Shown: piece by piece, positions 1 through 9,726 of the stretch | How positions within the stretch are numbered: position 1 is the stretch's first letter | How the letters are laid out: every line of letters starts with the position of its first letter | Source of the DNA: Nitratireductor aquibiodomus NL21 = JCM 21793 | Lineage (GTDB): Bacteria > Pseudomonadota > Alphaproteobacteria > Rhizobiales > Rhizobiaceae | Length of the DNA stretch: 64,000 nucleotides | Direction: 5' to 3' | NCBI RefSeq assembly: GCF_000615975.1 | Contig: NZ_BAMP01000011.1 | Span: forward strand, 1 to 64,000 | Notes under the pieces: generated by a model | What the model was told of the DNA's origin: nothing | Databases searched by the model: none | What the model saw: only the letters and a program-made list of their open reading frames with translations | Translations under genes and position numbers: made by a program

Positions 1-3000
1 CGGCTCGGCTGCGAGACGGCTTTCGCTTTGCTGGTCGAGCCCATGCATCCGGCCGGATTTCGACACGATGTCGGAAAGCTCCTTCAGCGCGTTCACCTGT
101 TCGGTGATGGCGTTGCGCATCGCCGAAGTGGACTGCTTGGCCTCAGCCGGCAGTTCTGCGATGCCGCGCTTCACGTCGCTGCGGGTCTGCTCCAGTTCGT
201 TGCGAATTTCAGCGGCCGTGCGGCGGATTTCATCCGTGGCCCCGCTGAAGCGGCTGGTGGCCGCTTCAACGACTTCGGCAATCGACTGGCGGATGCCGTC
301 GACCGATTGCTGCGTGCGGCCCTCGGCGGAGGTCAGTGTGCGCCCGACAAAATCTTCGAACGCATTCATCGTCCGCTCGATGTGCTCCGATTTTTCGGCC
401 AGGCCGGAGGCGAGGGCTTCGAGCGCCTTCTGGCGGTCTTCGAGATTGCCACTCAAACCGGACTGTGCGCGTTCGAGCAGCTCGGATGCCGTTTCCAGCA
501 CTTTGCTGTGATCTTCAAAGCGGCTGGCGATGGCAGAAATCTCACGCAGCGTCCTGTCGGAGAAATCGGCCAGGCGGCCCGAGTTGGCATTGATGAGGCT
601 TGCGGAATTGGAGAAGGTCTCCGCTGCCTTTTCCGCATTTTCGGCGAAGTTCGTGGCAGTGGAGCTGAGCCGCTCATCCACTTCGGAGAGATTCTTCGAG
701 GCGGTGGAGATCAATGCCCCCAGACGCTGACCCGAAACGCCAAGCTTCTGCAGAAGCTCATCGATATGGCCGCTGAGGCTCGACTGCACGTGCTCGAAGG
801 CCGAAAGCGCTTCATTCGTGCGGTTGGTGAGCGCGTTGAGGAGCGCTGCGTTCTCGGACTGCAGACGCTGCGTGGTTTCCGTCGTGATCGCTTCGATGCT
901 TTCGCGCAGTTCTCCGCCACTGGCTGCGAAACGCTCCACGAGCGGCTTTGCCGTCTCGTCCAGAATACGGGACATCTCGGAGGTACGACCGGCGAGGATC
1001 GCATTGAGCTCACGGGTCCGCTCTTCCAGGTTTGAGACGGTCTCGTTCGTGCGCTTGCCAATGTGCTCGTCGACCGAAGCGAAGGTCTGGGCGATCGTAT
1101 CGGCCGTGGAGACAAGGCGCGCCTGCGTTGTCGAGAGCTGCTGGTTGACATGCTGGGCGACCGATTCCGCGCTTTCGCGTAGGCGGGCGTCTGCATCGTT
1201 GACGCCGCCGGAAATCGCGCTCGCAATCATGCTGGCGCTGTTCGAGAGGCATTCCTGCAGGCTGGAAAGGGATTCGCCCATGGCGCTGGCGCGTGCGTCC
1301 AGCTCGGCCGAAGTCTGATGCGTGCGCGCGATGATGCGCTGATCGAAATCCTCGAAGGTTTTCGACAGATCCTCGGTGCGGGCCGCCAGTTGTTCGGTGG
1401 TCTGGTCAACGCGGGTGACGAGCTTGCGGTCGGCCGCGTCGAACGTGTCGGTGATCGCCCTTGTGTGCTGCGACAGCGTTTCAGCGGTCGATTCAAGGCG
1501 CGCTGCAATGCGGCCGTCAACTTCGGCAAATGTCTGCGCGAACACGCCTGCACGTTCGGTGAAGCGCGCGGAGGCGTCGTCGAAGGTGCGATCGATGTCC
1601 TCAATACGCGCGCCAAGCGTCGACGCGGTCTGTTCGGCACGCGCCGCGATGCGCTGGTCAGCGTCCTCGAAGACCTTGGAAGCTTCCTCGTTCAGCGTCG
1701 AGGTTGCCTCGATCACCTTGTCGCGCAGGGCGCCGGCGACCACGATCGCGCTGTTCTCGAGCGTGCTGCGCACATTCTCCACACCAATGGAGAGCGCTTT
1801 TTCCATGGTCTGGGTGCGCTCTTCGATGATCCCCGTCTGTTTGGTGAAGATCTCATTGACGCGCAGGGCCTCGTCTTCGATCACGGCATTGAGGGCCGAG
1901 CGGTGCTCGTCGATCTTGGCGATGTTGGCGTCGAGCGCCTGACCAAAGCATCCCGTGTCCTGGAAAGCTGCTGAACCTGCTCTCCGATCCCGGCCTCGAA
2001 GGTTGCGCGCGCCAGATCGAGCTTCTCCATGTCTTCGGTGAGCGCACCGGAAAGCCGCTGGTGCGTTTCTTCAAAGGCCTGGATCTGACGCTGTGCAGCC
2101 TCACTCATTCGCGACTGGGTGGCGTCGATACGCTCAATGCCTTCATCGAAATGCGCGGCCATCTGCGACCAGTTCTGGTCGAGACGCTTGCCGAATTCGC
2201 CGGCAGTGTTCTCCAGCATGATGCTGGTCGATGCCACGAGATCGGAGAGCTCGCTGCCGAGCGCAGACTTGCCTGCTTCGACAGCTGCCGAAACCTCGTC
2301 CTTGCCCTGTGCGAAGGTGCTGGCGATCTCCCGGGTGCGTTCGACGAGGGTTTCGTTGATGCTGCGCGCCCGCGCTTCCAGGGCCGAGTTGAGCTTCTGT
2401 GTGCCTGCGTCGAGCGCTTCGGCGCGGGTGGTGAACTCGGCAATGAGCGCCCGGCCACGTTCGGTGACGGCATTCTCGAGCTGGCCAAGACGGGTGTCGA
2501 ATTCGCTCGACATGGAGTCGGTCGCCTCACCCAGTGAGGAGAGCAGCGCCGAGCTGCGGGTCTCAAACAGCGTGTTGAGCGAACGGGTCGTCTGGTCGGT
2601 ACGCTCGGCAAGGGTTGCCATGCGTTCATCGAACAGATTGCCGAGCGTCTGCGCTGCGTCCTGGGTCTCCTTGGTGAGGGTGCCGAGGCGCGAATCGAGA
2701 ACCTTCGTCAGGGTCTGTTCCGCATCCTGTGTATTCTGGCTGAACGTTGAGATGCGCGAATCAAGGACATTGCCAAGCTTGGTTGCCGCTTCTTGGGCAC
2801 CATCGGCCAGAGCCGAGACACGCGAATCGAGCAGACCGCCGATCTTTTGCGTCGCCTCGTCGGTCCGCTCCGCCAGCGTCGCCATCCGCGTGTCGAACAG
2901 CGTGGCGAGGTTCTGTGTTGCATCCTCCGTGCCCCTGGTCAGGGACGCGATGCGTGTGTCGAGCAGGCTTGCGACAGCGTCACCGGAGGTGGTGATGCGT

Positions 3001-4199
3001 TCCGAAAGGCTCTGGATGCGGTCGTCGATGCCCTTATGCAGGGTGCCGCCGGTGCCATCGAGCTGCTTCAGCAGCGCCTCACTTGATGCGTTGACGGAGG
3101 CTGCAAGCTGCTTGGAAGCCTCGGCGATGGTCGCACGGATGCGCTCGCCGGCAGTGTCCAGCTCGTCCTTCAGGATTTCGTGCGCGCCGGCGATGGATGC
3201 GCGTACGCGTTCAGCGTGGCCGACAATGCCTTCACGTTCCGAGCCAAGCCCGTCAACCAGGTGGCGGATGCGCGATTCGTTCTCCGAATAGGCGCGCTCC
3301 AGTTCACTCACCTCGGTGTGGACCAAGGATTCGAGCTCGACGGCGCGGGTGAGGGTGCGGTCCATGCCGTCACCCATGGCCTGCACTTCACGGCGCACGG
3401 CCTGACCAACGGTCATGATGCGCTCATGGGCGAGGTTTTCAGGCTCGGCAAGACGGAAAGCAGCTTCCGCCATCGATTGCGCGGCAAGTCGCATTTCCTG
3501 CGCGCGGCGCACCATGACGGCAAATCCCCAGAACAGGATCACCGGAACGACAATGCCGACGAGCAGTGCAATCGCGTGCGGCGCCGCCAGAAGGGCACCG
3601 GTCGAGCGAATCTGCCAGAGCTCGGAGCCGTAAAGCATCTGACCGAGAAGAATGCCGCCGCCGATCCACAGGGCGGAGAGAACTGCGACGAGCCAATAGG
3701 CCGTGTTGGGTGCGCGGCGGTCGAATTTGCGCATGACCGCGCTGAAATCACCAGCCCGGTCGTCATTGGCGGGGGCGAATGGCTGGGAAGCGTTGTTCTC
3801 GGGCGCCGGGTCGACCGGTGTGAGGTTCTTGCGGTCGACAGGGGCGTCTTCGGTTTTCAAAGGCTTGGAGGCCGTGGCGCCTGCCTTGTCCGGCGCAGCA
3901 ACGCTGGAAGCCGGAGCGGCCGTATTGGCACCCGGGGCGTTTCCAGCCGTTTCCTTGGCGGACGTCGAGGTGTCTTTCTTCTCGCTCACGGTGACCTTGC
4001 CGTCTCCGTTCTGGTCGCGGTTTTCGCGCGCGAGTTCCTCGGCTGCTGCAGAGATCTGCGCTTCCAGATCCTCCATGGAGGCAGCGATATCCAGGTCGCC
4101 ATTCTCCAGACCGTCTGCAAGCTCCAGATCGAGGGCATCCTCGAGTTCCTTCGCAAAATCGCGCTTGGGTTGATTTTTCTTTGCTACTGTACGCGCCAT
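1..4199 (-). CDS. GPR/RgsE-like growth pole ring protein, giant coiled-coil membrane protein (partial, one frameshift)
   Basis: N-terminal ~1,400 residues of a protein that continues past the left edge. Residues 1-160 are acidic and low-complexity; two membrane segments lie at about 168-190 and 207-229; everything after is Ala/Glu/Arg/Thr-rich coiled coil. Residues ~412-609 are nine units of exactly 22 residues, each opening with a motif like LFDTR or VLDSR, the period of exchangeable apolipoproteins. In Agrobacterium and Sinorhizobium a >2,000-residue apolipoprotein-like protein with TipN-like topology (GPR/RgsE) forms a ring at the growth pole; length, topology and repeats fit, but the assignment rests on architecture. 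The frame breaks near 1945-1965: before it the peptide reads ..QQLSRTRDA, after it ..FGQALDANIAKIDEH, one base having been lost. Start ATG at 4199 follows the divergent intergenic region shared with the HPt gene. Confidence 0.72.
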
Positions 4200-4466
4200 A
4201 CCGCCAAACCTCAGCTACTCTCAGCCGGAGCCTCATACGCAAACTTGAGGAACCTCGTACTCCGACACTATGCCCAAAATGAGCCAATCGTATCGTAATG
4301 GGACAAGAGCCTGTTGAAAACATGCAATCGGTCCGATGTGTAAAAGTTTAAACATAAGGTTAACGACGTTTTTGGTGAAAGCGTCGCTTTGAAGCGAAGC
4401 CGTTAACCCGTTGTCCATCCGGCACTAATAGTGTGTGAAGGGTGCCGTAGAGGAAGCTGGGGACCG

Positions 4467-4823
4467 ATGCGCGGATCAAATCATGCCAAGCTTTTTGAGG
4501 AGAGAGATGTGTCTGCTGGCCCGACGCCGGTCGATCTGAAACACCTGTCGCGTCAGACCATGGGCGATCAGGCGCTGGCCCTTGAAGTCCTCGGCATGTT
4601 CCGCAGGCATACAGAAGGGCTCGGCGAGCGCATTCGCACTTCGGACCTTCAATCGAGGCGCGAGATGGCGCATGCACTCGTCGGATCGGCACGAGGGGTC
4701 GGCGCGATGGAAATTGCCGCCTGTGCTGCTGGTGTCGAAAAAGAACCAGCAGACGAGGAGAGCATAATGTGCCTGGTAAGCCTGATCCACGAAGCCAATG
4801 AATTCATTTCTGAATTAAGCTGA
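4467..4823 (+). CDS. Orphan HPt (histidine phosphotransfer) domain protein
   Basis: About 118 residues, essentially a single HPt four-helix domain. The phospho-accepting histidine is His69 in AHALVGSARGVGA, the usual H-x-x-[K/V]-G-S-[S/A] signature. Such a protein would shuttle phosphoryl groups between a hybrid kinase and a response regulator; no kinase or regulator is adjacent, so the partner is unknown. I chose ATG 4467, preceded by a purine-rich GAGGAAGC stretch; a GTG at 4431 in the same frame would add 12 residues. Divergent from the growth-pole gene. A perfect small hairpin (GATGCGA TG TCGCATC) lies right at the stop codon and may end the transcript, although no T-run follows. Confidence 0.8.
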   Translation: MRGSNHAKLFEERDVSAGPTPVDLKHLSRQTMGDQALALEVLGMFRRHTEGLGERIRTSDLQSRREMAHALVGSARGVGAMEIAACAAGVEKEPADEESIMCLVSLIHEANEFISELS

Positions 4824-4972
4824 TGCGATGTCGCATCCCAGCATACGGATTGCCTTTCGTCTCCAAAAACCATAAGTGATGCGCGAAACCCGGGGTGCAA
4901 CGGGCCTCGCCGAAGTAGCGCGCTCCATCTCCACGCACCCGCATCAAATCCAAAAAACTGCCGAGTATCCGC

Positions 4973-5293
4973 ATGCCGAAGATCACCTATATCGTTCCCG
5001 ATGGCACGCGCTTTGAGGTGGATGCCGAAAACGGCTCCACGGTCATGGAGAACGCCATTCGCAATGCCGTGCCCGGCATTGAAGCCGAGTGTGGCGGTGC
5101 GTGTGCCTGTGCGACCTGCCATGTTTATGTGGAGGAGCGGTGGTCCGATACGGTCGGCCAGCCTGAGGCAATGGAAGAGGACATGCTGGACTTCGCTTAC
5201 GAGGTTCAGCCCACCTCGCGCCTGTCCTGCCAGATCATCGTGCGTGATGATCTCGATGGTCTGGTGGTGCGCATTCCCGAACGGCAGGCCTGA
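4973..5293 (+). CDS. [2Fe-2S] ferredoxin, adrenodoxin type
   Basis: 106 residues with the complete adrenodoxin-type cluster motif: Cys40-x5-Cys46-x2-Cys49 and Cys86 in RLSCQI. Small acidic electron carrier of the cytoplasm, of the type that serves cytochrome P450s or iron-sulphur cluster assembly. No reductase or P450 gene is adjacent, so the partner cannot be read from context. It is not in the suf operon found at the other end of the window. Length is normal for the family and the ATG fits the start of the first beta strand ([10 protein letters not shown]). Confidence 0.93.
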   Translation: MPKITYIVPDGTRFEVDAENGSTVMENAIRNAVPGIEAECGGACACATCHVYVEERWSDTVGQPEAMEEDMLDFAYEVQPTSRLSCQIIVRDDLDGLVVRIPERQA

Positions 5294-5353
5294 GCAAAAG
5301 AGCCCGTGGCCAACTGGAAGCATCCGATGGCCGCAACTGCGCGGTGAAGCGTT

Positions 5354-5968
5354 CTAACCGGGGTTCCGTCCCTTTTCGAGCTGTTCCAGCCGGTAATTGA
5401 GCAGCCGCATCAGGCGCCATTCGAAGTTGCCGCTTTCGATGCGGTCGAATCTTGCCTGCGCCGCATCGTGTTCTTCGAGATTCTTCTGCGTCACCTGTTC
5501 GGCGCGCGCCTGAAGGGCTTCACAGGAAGAGCGCGGTGCAAGATTGCCAATCCCGTTTTCGATGCTGCGCGCGTAGCGTTTGGCAATTCCCAGATGGCTT
5601 TCTTCATGGCGCTTGATGTCTTTTGACAGCGTATCCCAGATGAGTGCGGTTTCCGGTCCGGCGCTCCTTCGGTTGCGCCAGCGGGGGAGGAAGACCCGCG
5701 CCTTGACCGAAACCCTGACGTTGGCGATGCGGCAGCGCCGGTTTTCTTCCTCGTAGGTTATCCTGGTCTTGAACTCCATCCGTGTCGCGCCGGGGTGTCT
5801 CTGCCCGGTGCTCTGCACATGCGGTCCACGCGAGCGGAGCTGTTCTTCAATTTCGCTCAGCGTTTTTCCGCCGATGGAGAAGTAGCTGTAGGTGCGTGAA
5901 ATGTCGGCGCTCGCGGTGGGAAAGGTACCCAGTGCCAGCAGGGCGAGTGTCAGCGTGATGCGTCTCAT
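5354..5968 (-). CDS. DUF922 family secreted protein, putative zinc protease
   Basis: 204 residues. An N-terminal signal peptide (MRRITLTLALLALGTFPTASA) precedes a domain typical of DUF922, which contains the sequence RHEESHLGIAKRYA, an HExxH zinc-binding motif. This suggests a periplasmic metalloprotease, but activity has not been inferred beyond the motif. The open frame extends 39 codons upstream of the chosen ATG at 5968; I prefer 5968 because it opens directly on the signal peptide and is preceded by GGAG at a suitable distance. It is divergent from folP with about 150 bases between the start codons. Confidence 0.8.
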   Translation of the reverse strand: MRRITLTLALLALGTFPTASADISRTYSYFSIGGKTLSEIEEQLRSRGPHVQSTGQRHPGATRMEFKTRITYEEENRRCRIANVRVSVKARVFLPRWRNRRSAGPETALIWDTLSKDIKRHEESHLGIAKRYARSIENGIGNLAPRSSCEALQARAEQVTQKNLEEHDAAQARFDRIESGNFEWRLMRLLNYRLEQLEKGRNPG

Positions 5969-6120
5969 GATGTCTCCGATCTTCACCCTGCGACGTCGGT
6001 TGCGCGATGACAAGCCCGGCGCTTCCGGTTTCCGAGTCGACCGGTCAAACACATTGCGGTTGATTTTGGCGGCAATGAGCCGCAAAAACGCCTGATTGTG
6101 ATCCGGAGGCTGAAAGCCTG

Positions 6121-6957
6121 ATGACTTTTCCTGTCTGGAAACTTGCGCATGGGCGCGAGCTCGCGCTCGGCCCCGACGCGATCATCATGGGCATTCTGAA
6201 CGTTACGCCGGACAGTTTTTCCGATGGCGGTGCCTTTGTCGGCGTCGAGTCCGCGCTCCGTCAGGCAGACAGACTGATCGGCGAGGGGGCACGCATTGTC
6301 GATATCGGTGGCGAATCGACCCGTCCTGGCGGTGCGCCGGTATCCGCTGCCGAAGAGCAGGATCGGATTCTGCCTGTGTTCGAGGCGCTCGCGGGGCGCG
6401 ATGACGTCCTTCTTTCCGTAGATACCTACCGGGCCGAGACGGCACGGCTCGCCGTCGCTGCGGGAGCCCATATCGTCAATGATGTCTGGGGGCTTCAGCG
6501 CGAGCCGGGCATTGCAGAGGTCGCATCGCAAAGCGGGGCAGGGCTCGTCATCATGCACACCGGCCGAGAGCGCGAGAAGCTTTCCGACGTGATCGCCGAT
6601 CAGTTCTCGTTTCTGCGCCGCTCGCTGGAAATCGCCCGCCATGCCGGCGTTCGAGATGAACAGATCTTGCTTGACCCGGGTTTCGGCTTTGCCAAGGACA
6701 CGCAGGAGAACATCGAGATCATGGCTCGTTTCGAAGAACTGGCCGGCCTTGCATTTCCCCTGCTTGTCGGTACATCGCGAAAGCGCTTCGTGGGTGCGGT
6801 CACGGGCCGCGAGAGCGCAGAAGATCGGGATATGGGAACGGCGGCGACCAGTGCGCTGCTGCGAATGAAGGGCGCAGCCGTTTTTCGGGTGCACGATGTC
6901 GCAATCAACAGGGATTCGCTGAAGGTAGCAGATGCTATGCTTGCAGCGCAGAGATAG
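6121..6957 (+). CDS. folP: Dihydropteroate synthase
   Basis: 278 residues. Condenses 6-hydroxymethyl-dihydropterin pyrophosphate with p-aminobenzoate to dihydropteroate, the sulfonamide target step of folate synthesis. Visible family motifs: MGILNVTPDSFSDGG near residue 23, the pterin-binding DIGGESTRPG, the D-x-x-x-x-D region, LLDPGFGFAKD and the C-terminal RVHDV. First gene of folP-folB-folK, with 12 bases to folB, so the three pathway enzymes are co-transcribed. Confidence 0.97.
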   Translation: MTFPVWKLAHGRELALGPDAIIMGILNVTPDSFSDGGAFVGVESALRQADRLIGEGARIVDIGGESTRPGGAPVSAAEEQDRILPVFEALAGRDDVLLSVDTYRAETARLAVAAGAHIVNDVWGLQREPGIAEVASQSGAGLVIMHTGREREKLSDVIADQFSFLRRSLEIARHAGVRDEQILLDPGFGFAKDTQENIEIMARFEELAGLAFPLLVGTSRKRFVGAVTGRESAEDRDMGTAATSALLRMKGAAVFRVHDVAINRDSLKVADAMLAAQR

Positions 6958-6969
6958 GCCGGTGAGGCG

Positions 6970-7332
6970 ATGATGTATGTAATCCGGATGAAGAACTGCG
7001 CTTTCTTCGCGCGTCACGGCGTGCACGACGAAGAAGAGCGCCTTGGCCAGCGCTTCTATGTGGATGCGGTGCTGACCGTGGAGCCTGGCCGTGCGCTTAG
7101 CGATGATTCTCTGGAGGGAACGGTCGACTACGGCGCGGCCTTCAAGGTCATTGAAGAGATCGTCGCTGGCAAGCGTCGATTTCTGATTGAGGCTTTGGCG
7201 CTGGAAGTGGCGAAGGCACTTGCTGCCCGCTTCCCGCAGATTGCGCGTTCTGAAATCACGATACGCAAGCCCAACGCTCCTGTTCCCGGAGTTCTGGACT
7301 ATGTCGAGGTTTCCGTGGTCTGGCCGCAGTAG
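6970..7332 (+). CDS. folB: Dihydroneopterin aldolase
   Basis: 120 residues. Converts 7,8-dihydroneopterin to 6-hydroxymethyl-7,8-dihydropterin and glycolaldehyde. Family features: FFARHGVHDEEERLGQRFYVD near the N-terminus, the conserved Glu/Tyr of the pterin site (VDYGAAF), and the C-terminal ..ITIRKPNAPVPG..DYVEVSV. Two ATG codons in a row (6970, 6973) could both serve. Its TAG stop is separated from the folK ATG by a single base, indicating translational coupling. Confidence 0.96.
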   Translation: MMYVIRMKNCAFFARHGVHDEEERLGQRFYVDAVLTVEPGRALSDDSLEGTVDYGAAFKVIEEIVAGKRRFLIEALALEVAKALAARFPQIARSEITIRKPNAPVPGVLDYVEVSVVWPQ

Positions 7333-7333
7333 A

Positions 7334-7855
7334 ATGCAGGACGTTTATCTGGGTCTGGGGGGCAATATCGGAGACCCGCGCCGGGCGATGCAGATGGTTT
7401 TGGCGGCCCTCGATGCACGGCACGATACGGAGGTTCTCGCCGTCTCGTCGCTCTATCGCACGCCCCCGTGGGGCAAGCTCGATCAGCCCGATTTTCTCAA
7501 TGCCGTTGCCATGGTGCGCACCAGCCTTGATCCGCATACGCTCCTCGAGCAATGCCTGACGATCGAACGGGCACTCAAGCGCATACGGGCGGAGCGCTGG
7601 GGGCCGCGCCCCATCGACGTTGACATCCTGTTTTACGGTGACCGCACCGTGGACGATGCCGGGCTGACGATACCGCATCCGCGCATGGCCGAGCGTGCAT
7701 TTGTCCTGGCTCCACTGACCGAGATTGCACCGGAGCGGGAGATTGGCGGAAAAAGCGCCAGAGCGCTCCTTGAAACGCTGGATCAGAGCGGTATGGAGCG
7801 AATTACGCCCGACGGAATGTGGTGGCGCGTCGATGGAGACAAAAAAAGCGGCTGA
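7334..7855 (+). CDS. folK: 2-amino-4-hydroxy-6-hydroxymethyldihydropteridine pyrophosphokinase
   Basis: 173 residues. Transfers pyrophosphate from ATP to hydroxymethyl-dihydropterin, giving the substrate for FolP. Motifs: VYLGLGGNIGDP at the N-terminus, SSLYRTPPWG, and the catalytic GPRPIDVDILFYG with IPHPRMAERAFVLAPL. The frame is open for 49 codons upstream inside folB, but ATG 7334, one base after the folB stop, matches the family's N-terminus exactly. A strong terminator overlaps the stop codon. Confidence 0.96.
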   Translation: MQDVYLGLGGNIGDPRRAMQMVLAALDARHDTEVLAVSSLYRTPPWGKLDQPDFLNAVAMVRTSLDPHTLLEQCLTIERALKRIRAERWGPRPIDVDILFYGDRTVDDAGLTIPHPRMAERAFVLAPLTEIAPEREIGGKSARALLETLDQSGMERITPDGMWWRVDGDKKSG

Positions 7856-7868
7856 AAGCCGCTTTCTT
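7845..7868 (+). terminator. Rho-independent terminator of folP-folB-folK
   Basis: Perfect 9-bp stem AAAGCGGCT / AGCCGCTTT with loop GAA, overlapping the folK stop codon and followed by a T-rich tail (TTTCTTCC). The A-run on the left arm makes it potentially bidirectional. Confidence 0.8.
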
Positions 7869-7918
7869 CCCGAAAACCTGACGACATGATCGACATGGCG
7901 CCCACAAGGCACCAGCGA

Positions 7919-8464
7919 TTACTGCCGGGCGATGGCTTCGATGCCGCCGGAATCCGTGCGCTTCAACTTCATTCCGATCACCGGAACCATATCGTCGTTC
8001 ACCTGCACCGAAATAGTGATGTGCATCGTGTTATTGTCGCTAATGCGCGCGCGCATCGCACCGCTGAGCGATGAGCGGTGAAGAGCGAACACCACGTCGT
8101 TTCCGATCACCTTGCCGCCGGTGACATCAAGACCCTTGCCGGCCGCGCCATCGAGGAAGGTTCCGATGTAGCCGCCCTTTCCACGTACCACGCTGGCCTT
8201 CATGGGCTGCGTGAAGACCCCGACACGACAGCTTCCGTCGAGTGCCATGCCAATCTTCTTGTCGGGTGTGCCACCGTCGAAATTACAGACGAACTTCGTA
8301 CCCTTGTATTTGCCGGCGACAATTTCGCCGGGACCGGACCAGCTTCCTTCTACGGACTGGAAAAAGCGCCGCTCCTTTTCCGAAGCTTCCGCCGTGCCGG
8401 CCAAACCGGAAATCGGGGCTGCTGCAGCGGCCAGAAGAGCGAGCTTGAGCGCGAATTTCAGCAT
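7919..8464 (-). CDS. Secreted protein of unknown function
   Basis: 181 residues with a clear signal peptide (residues 1-27, ending near TAEA). The mature part has two cysteines (Cys in FVCNFDGG and GSCRVGVF) and an SVEGSWSGPGEIVAGKYKG opening, resembling small rhizobial exported proteins annotated as hypothetical. No catalytic motif is visible. Convergent with folK, the two 3' ends being about 60 bases apart and sharing the folK terminator region. Confidence 0.75.
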   Translation of the reverse strand: MLKFALKLALLAAAAAPISGLAGTAEASEKERRFFQSVEGSWSGPGEIVAGKYKGTKFVCNFDGGTPDKKIGMALDGSCRVGVFTQPMKASVVRGKGGYIGTFLDGAAGKGLDVTGGKVIGNDVVFALHRSSLSGAMRARISDNNTMHITISVQVNDDMVPVIGMKLKRTDSGGIEAIARQ

Positions 8465-8661
8465 GAGCTAAAGAACCAGATCAGGTTGAAAAAGAAATCT
8501 AGCGGGAATCCTGCCGCAGATTGGTTAAGGCTTTGTCTACCATACCGACCTGATTCGGTGCAGCGGCCGAGTGCATCAAACCCGGAACCCCGGTTGCGAT
8601 AGTTCGCGAGTGTGTCTTTTGAGACTCACCCGATCAGCCGACGACTTCAGAGAAACTGGCG

Positions 8662-9726
8662 CTATGTTTTCGCGCTATCCTTGCCGGTCTTCTCGCTCGA
8701 CGCGAAACTCGTGAGTGCTTTCAGAAAGTCGCTGATGCCCGGGCGCTGAACGGCGTTGAACGGGAGGGGACGGGCGGCGTCCATGGCGGCGATACCGATG
8801 CGCGCCGTCATCATGCCGTTGACCACACCTTCGCCGAGTTTCGCAGAAAGGCGTGCTGCAAGCCCGTGGCCCACGACCTGCTGAACCAGCGTTTCGCCGG
8901 CGGCCATGGAGCCGGTGATGGCAAGATGCGTGAAAATGCTGCGCACAAGGCGCATGAATCCGAGGAATCCGGGCCGCCCGCCATAGAGATCGGCAATGCG
9001 GCGTGTCAGCCGCGCAGCCTCAAAGAGCACATAAGCGATGTCGACCAGCGCCCGGGGAGATACCGCGGTCACCACGGACACGCGCTTGGCCGCGTTCAAA
9101 ACCTGGGTTCGTGCCATGGCGTCGAGGGGCGCGAGCAGTTCCTTCTCGGCAACTGCGAGAAGGTCCGCGCCGTCGATAACATCGTCTTTGAGGCCCTGCA
9201 GCGTCGCGCGGCCGGCGGCCGTCTCGGGCTTGCGCGCCAGCAGACCCATGAGGTGATCCACCGTTTTCCTGGCTTCTGCGGTGTTATTGCGAAGGATCGC
9301 GTCCGCTGCATCCCGGCGCATCGCCTCGATGGAAGCGAGCCGCATGATGCCGAGTGCTTCACGAACAAGGATTGCCACGAACGCCAGCAGCGCTGTCGCG
9401 GCCACGCCGAGCGCCAGCCAGCCCAGCCAGTCGGCGCGGGTGAAGAGGTCACGGATCAACCGGTCGGTCCAGAGACCGATTGCCAGCGAAACGAGGATAC
9501 CGAAGGCGGTGAAGAAGACGCGGCCCAGTATGGAGCGGCGCCGCGATGGAACCGGCGGAGGGGTGGTGAGAGCCAGATCCGGCTCGGCGAAATAATCGTC
9601 GCTTTCGGCGACCACCGCTACTGCCTTGCCCGGGCCAACCACCTGCTGTTTTCGTTTGGCTGCCGGCTTTTCGACCTTTTCGGGTCTCGGCGGATCTATG
9701 CGAAACGATGCGGGCGCTCTCTTCAT
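8662..9726 (-). CDS. YcjF-like TIGR01620 family inner-membrane protein
   Basis: 354 residues. Basic, proline-rich N-terminus (1-80), two closely spaced membrane segments at about 85-135 (ILGRVFFTAFGILVSLAIGL and WLALGVAATALLAFVAIL), then a helical DUF697-type domain rich in Gly/Ala. The start overlaps the end of the YcjX-like gene by 4 bases, so the two are translationally coupled, as in enterobacteria where the pair is heat-shock or phage-shock related. The function of the pair is not established; here I infer only a stress-linked membrane complex from the family. Confidence 0.85.
   Translation of the reverse strand: MKRAPASFRIDPPRPEKVEKPAAKRKQQVVGPGKAVAVVAESDDYFAEPDLALTTPPPVPSRRRSILGRVFFTAFGILVSLAIGLWTDRLIRDLFTRADWLGWLALGVAATALLAFVAILVREALGIMRLASIEAMRRDAADAILRNNTAEARKTVDHLMGLLARKPETAAGRATLQGLKDDVIDGADLLAVAEKELLAPLDAMARTQVLNAAKRVSVVTAVSPRALVDIAYVLFEAARLTRRIADLYGGRPGFLGFMRLVRSIFTHLAITGSMAAGETLVQQVVGHGLAARLSAKLGEGVVNGMMTARIGIAAMDAARPLPFNAVQRPGISDFLKALTSFASSEKTGKDSAKT

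Noticed and set aside
28-1035. Long plus-strand frames opposite the growth-pole gene (28-1035, 3180-4298)
   Set aside because: They mirror the highly repetitive minus-strand gene and have no family features; they are GC-rich shadows.
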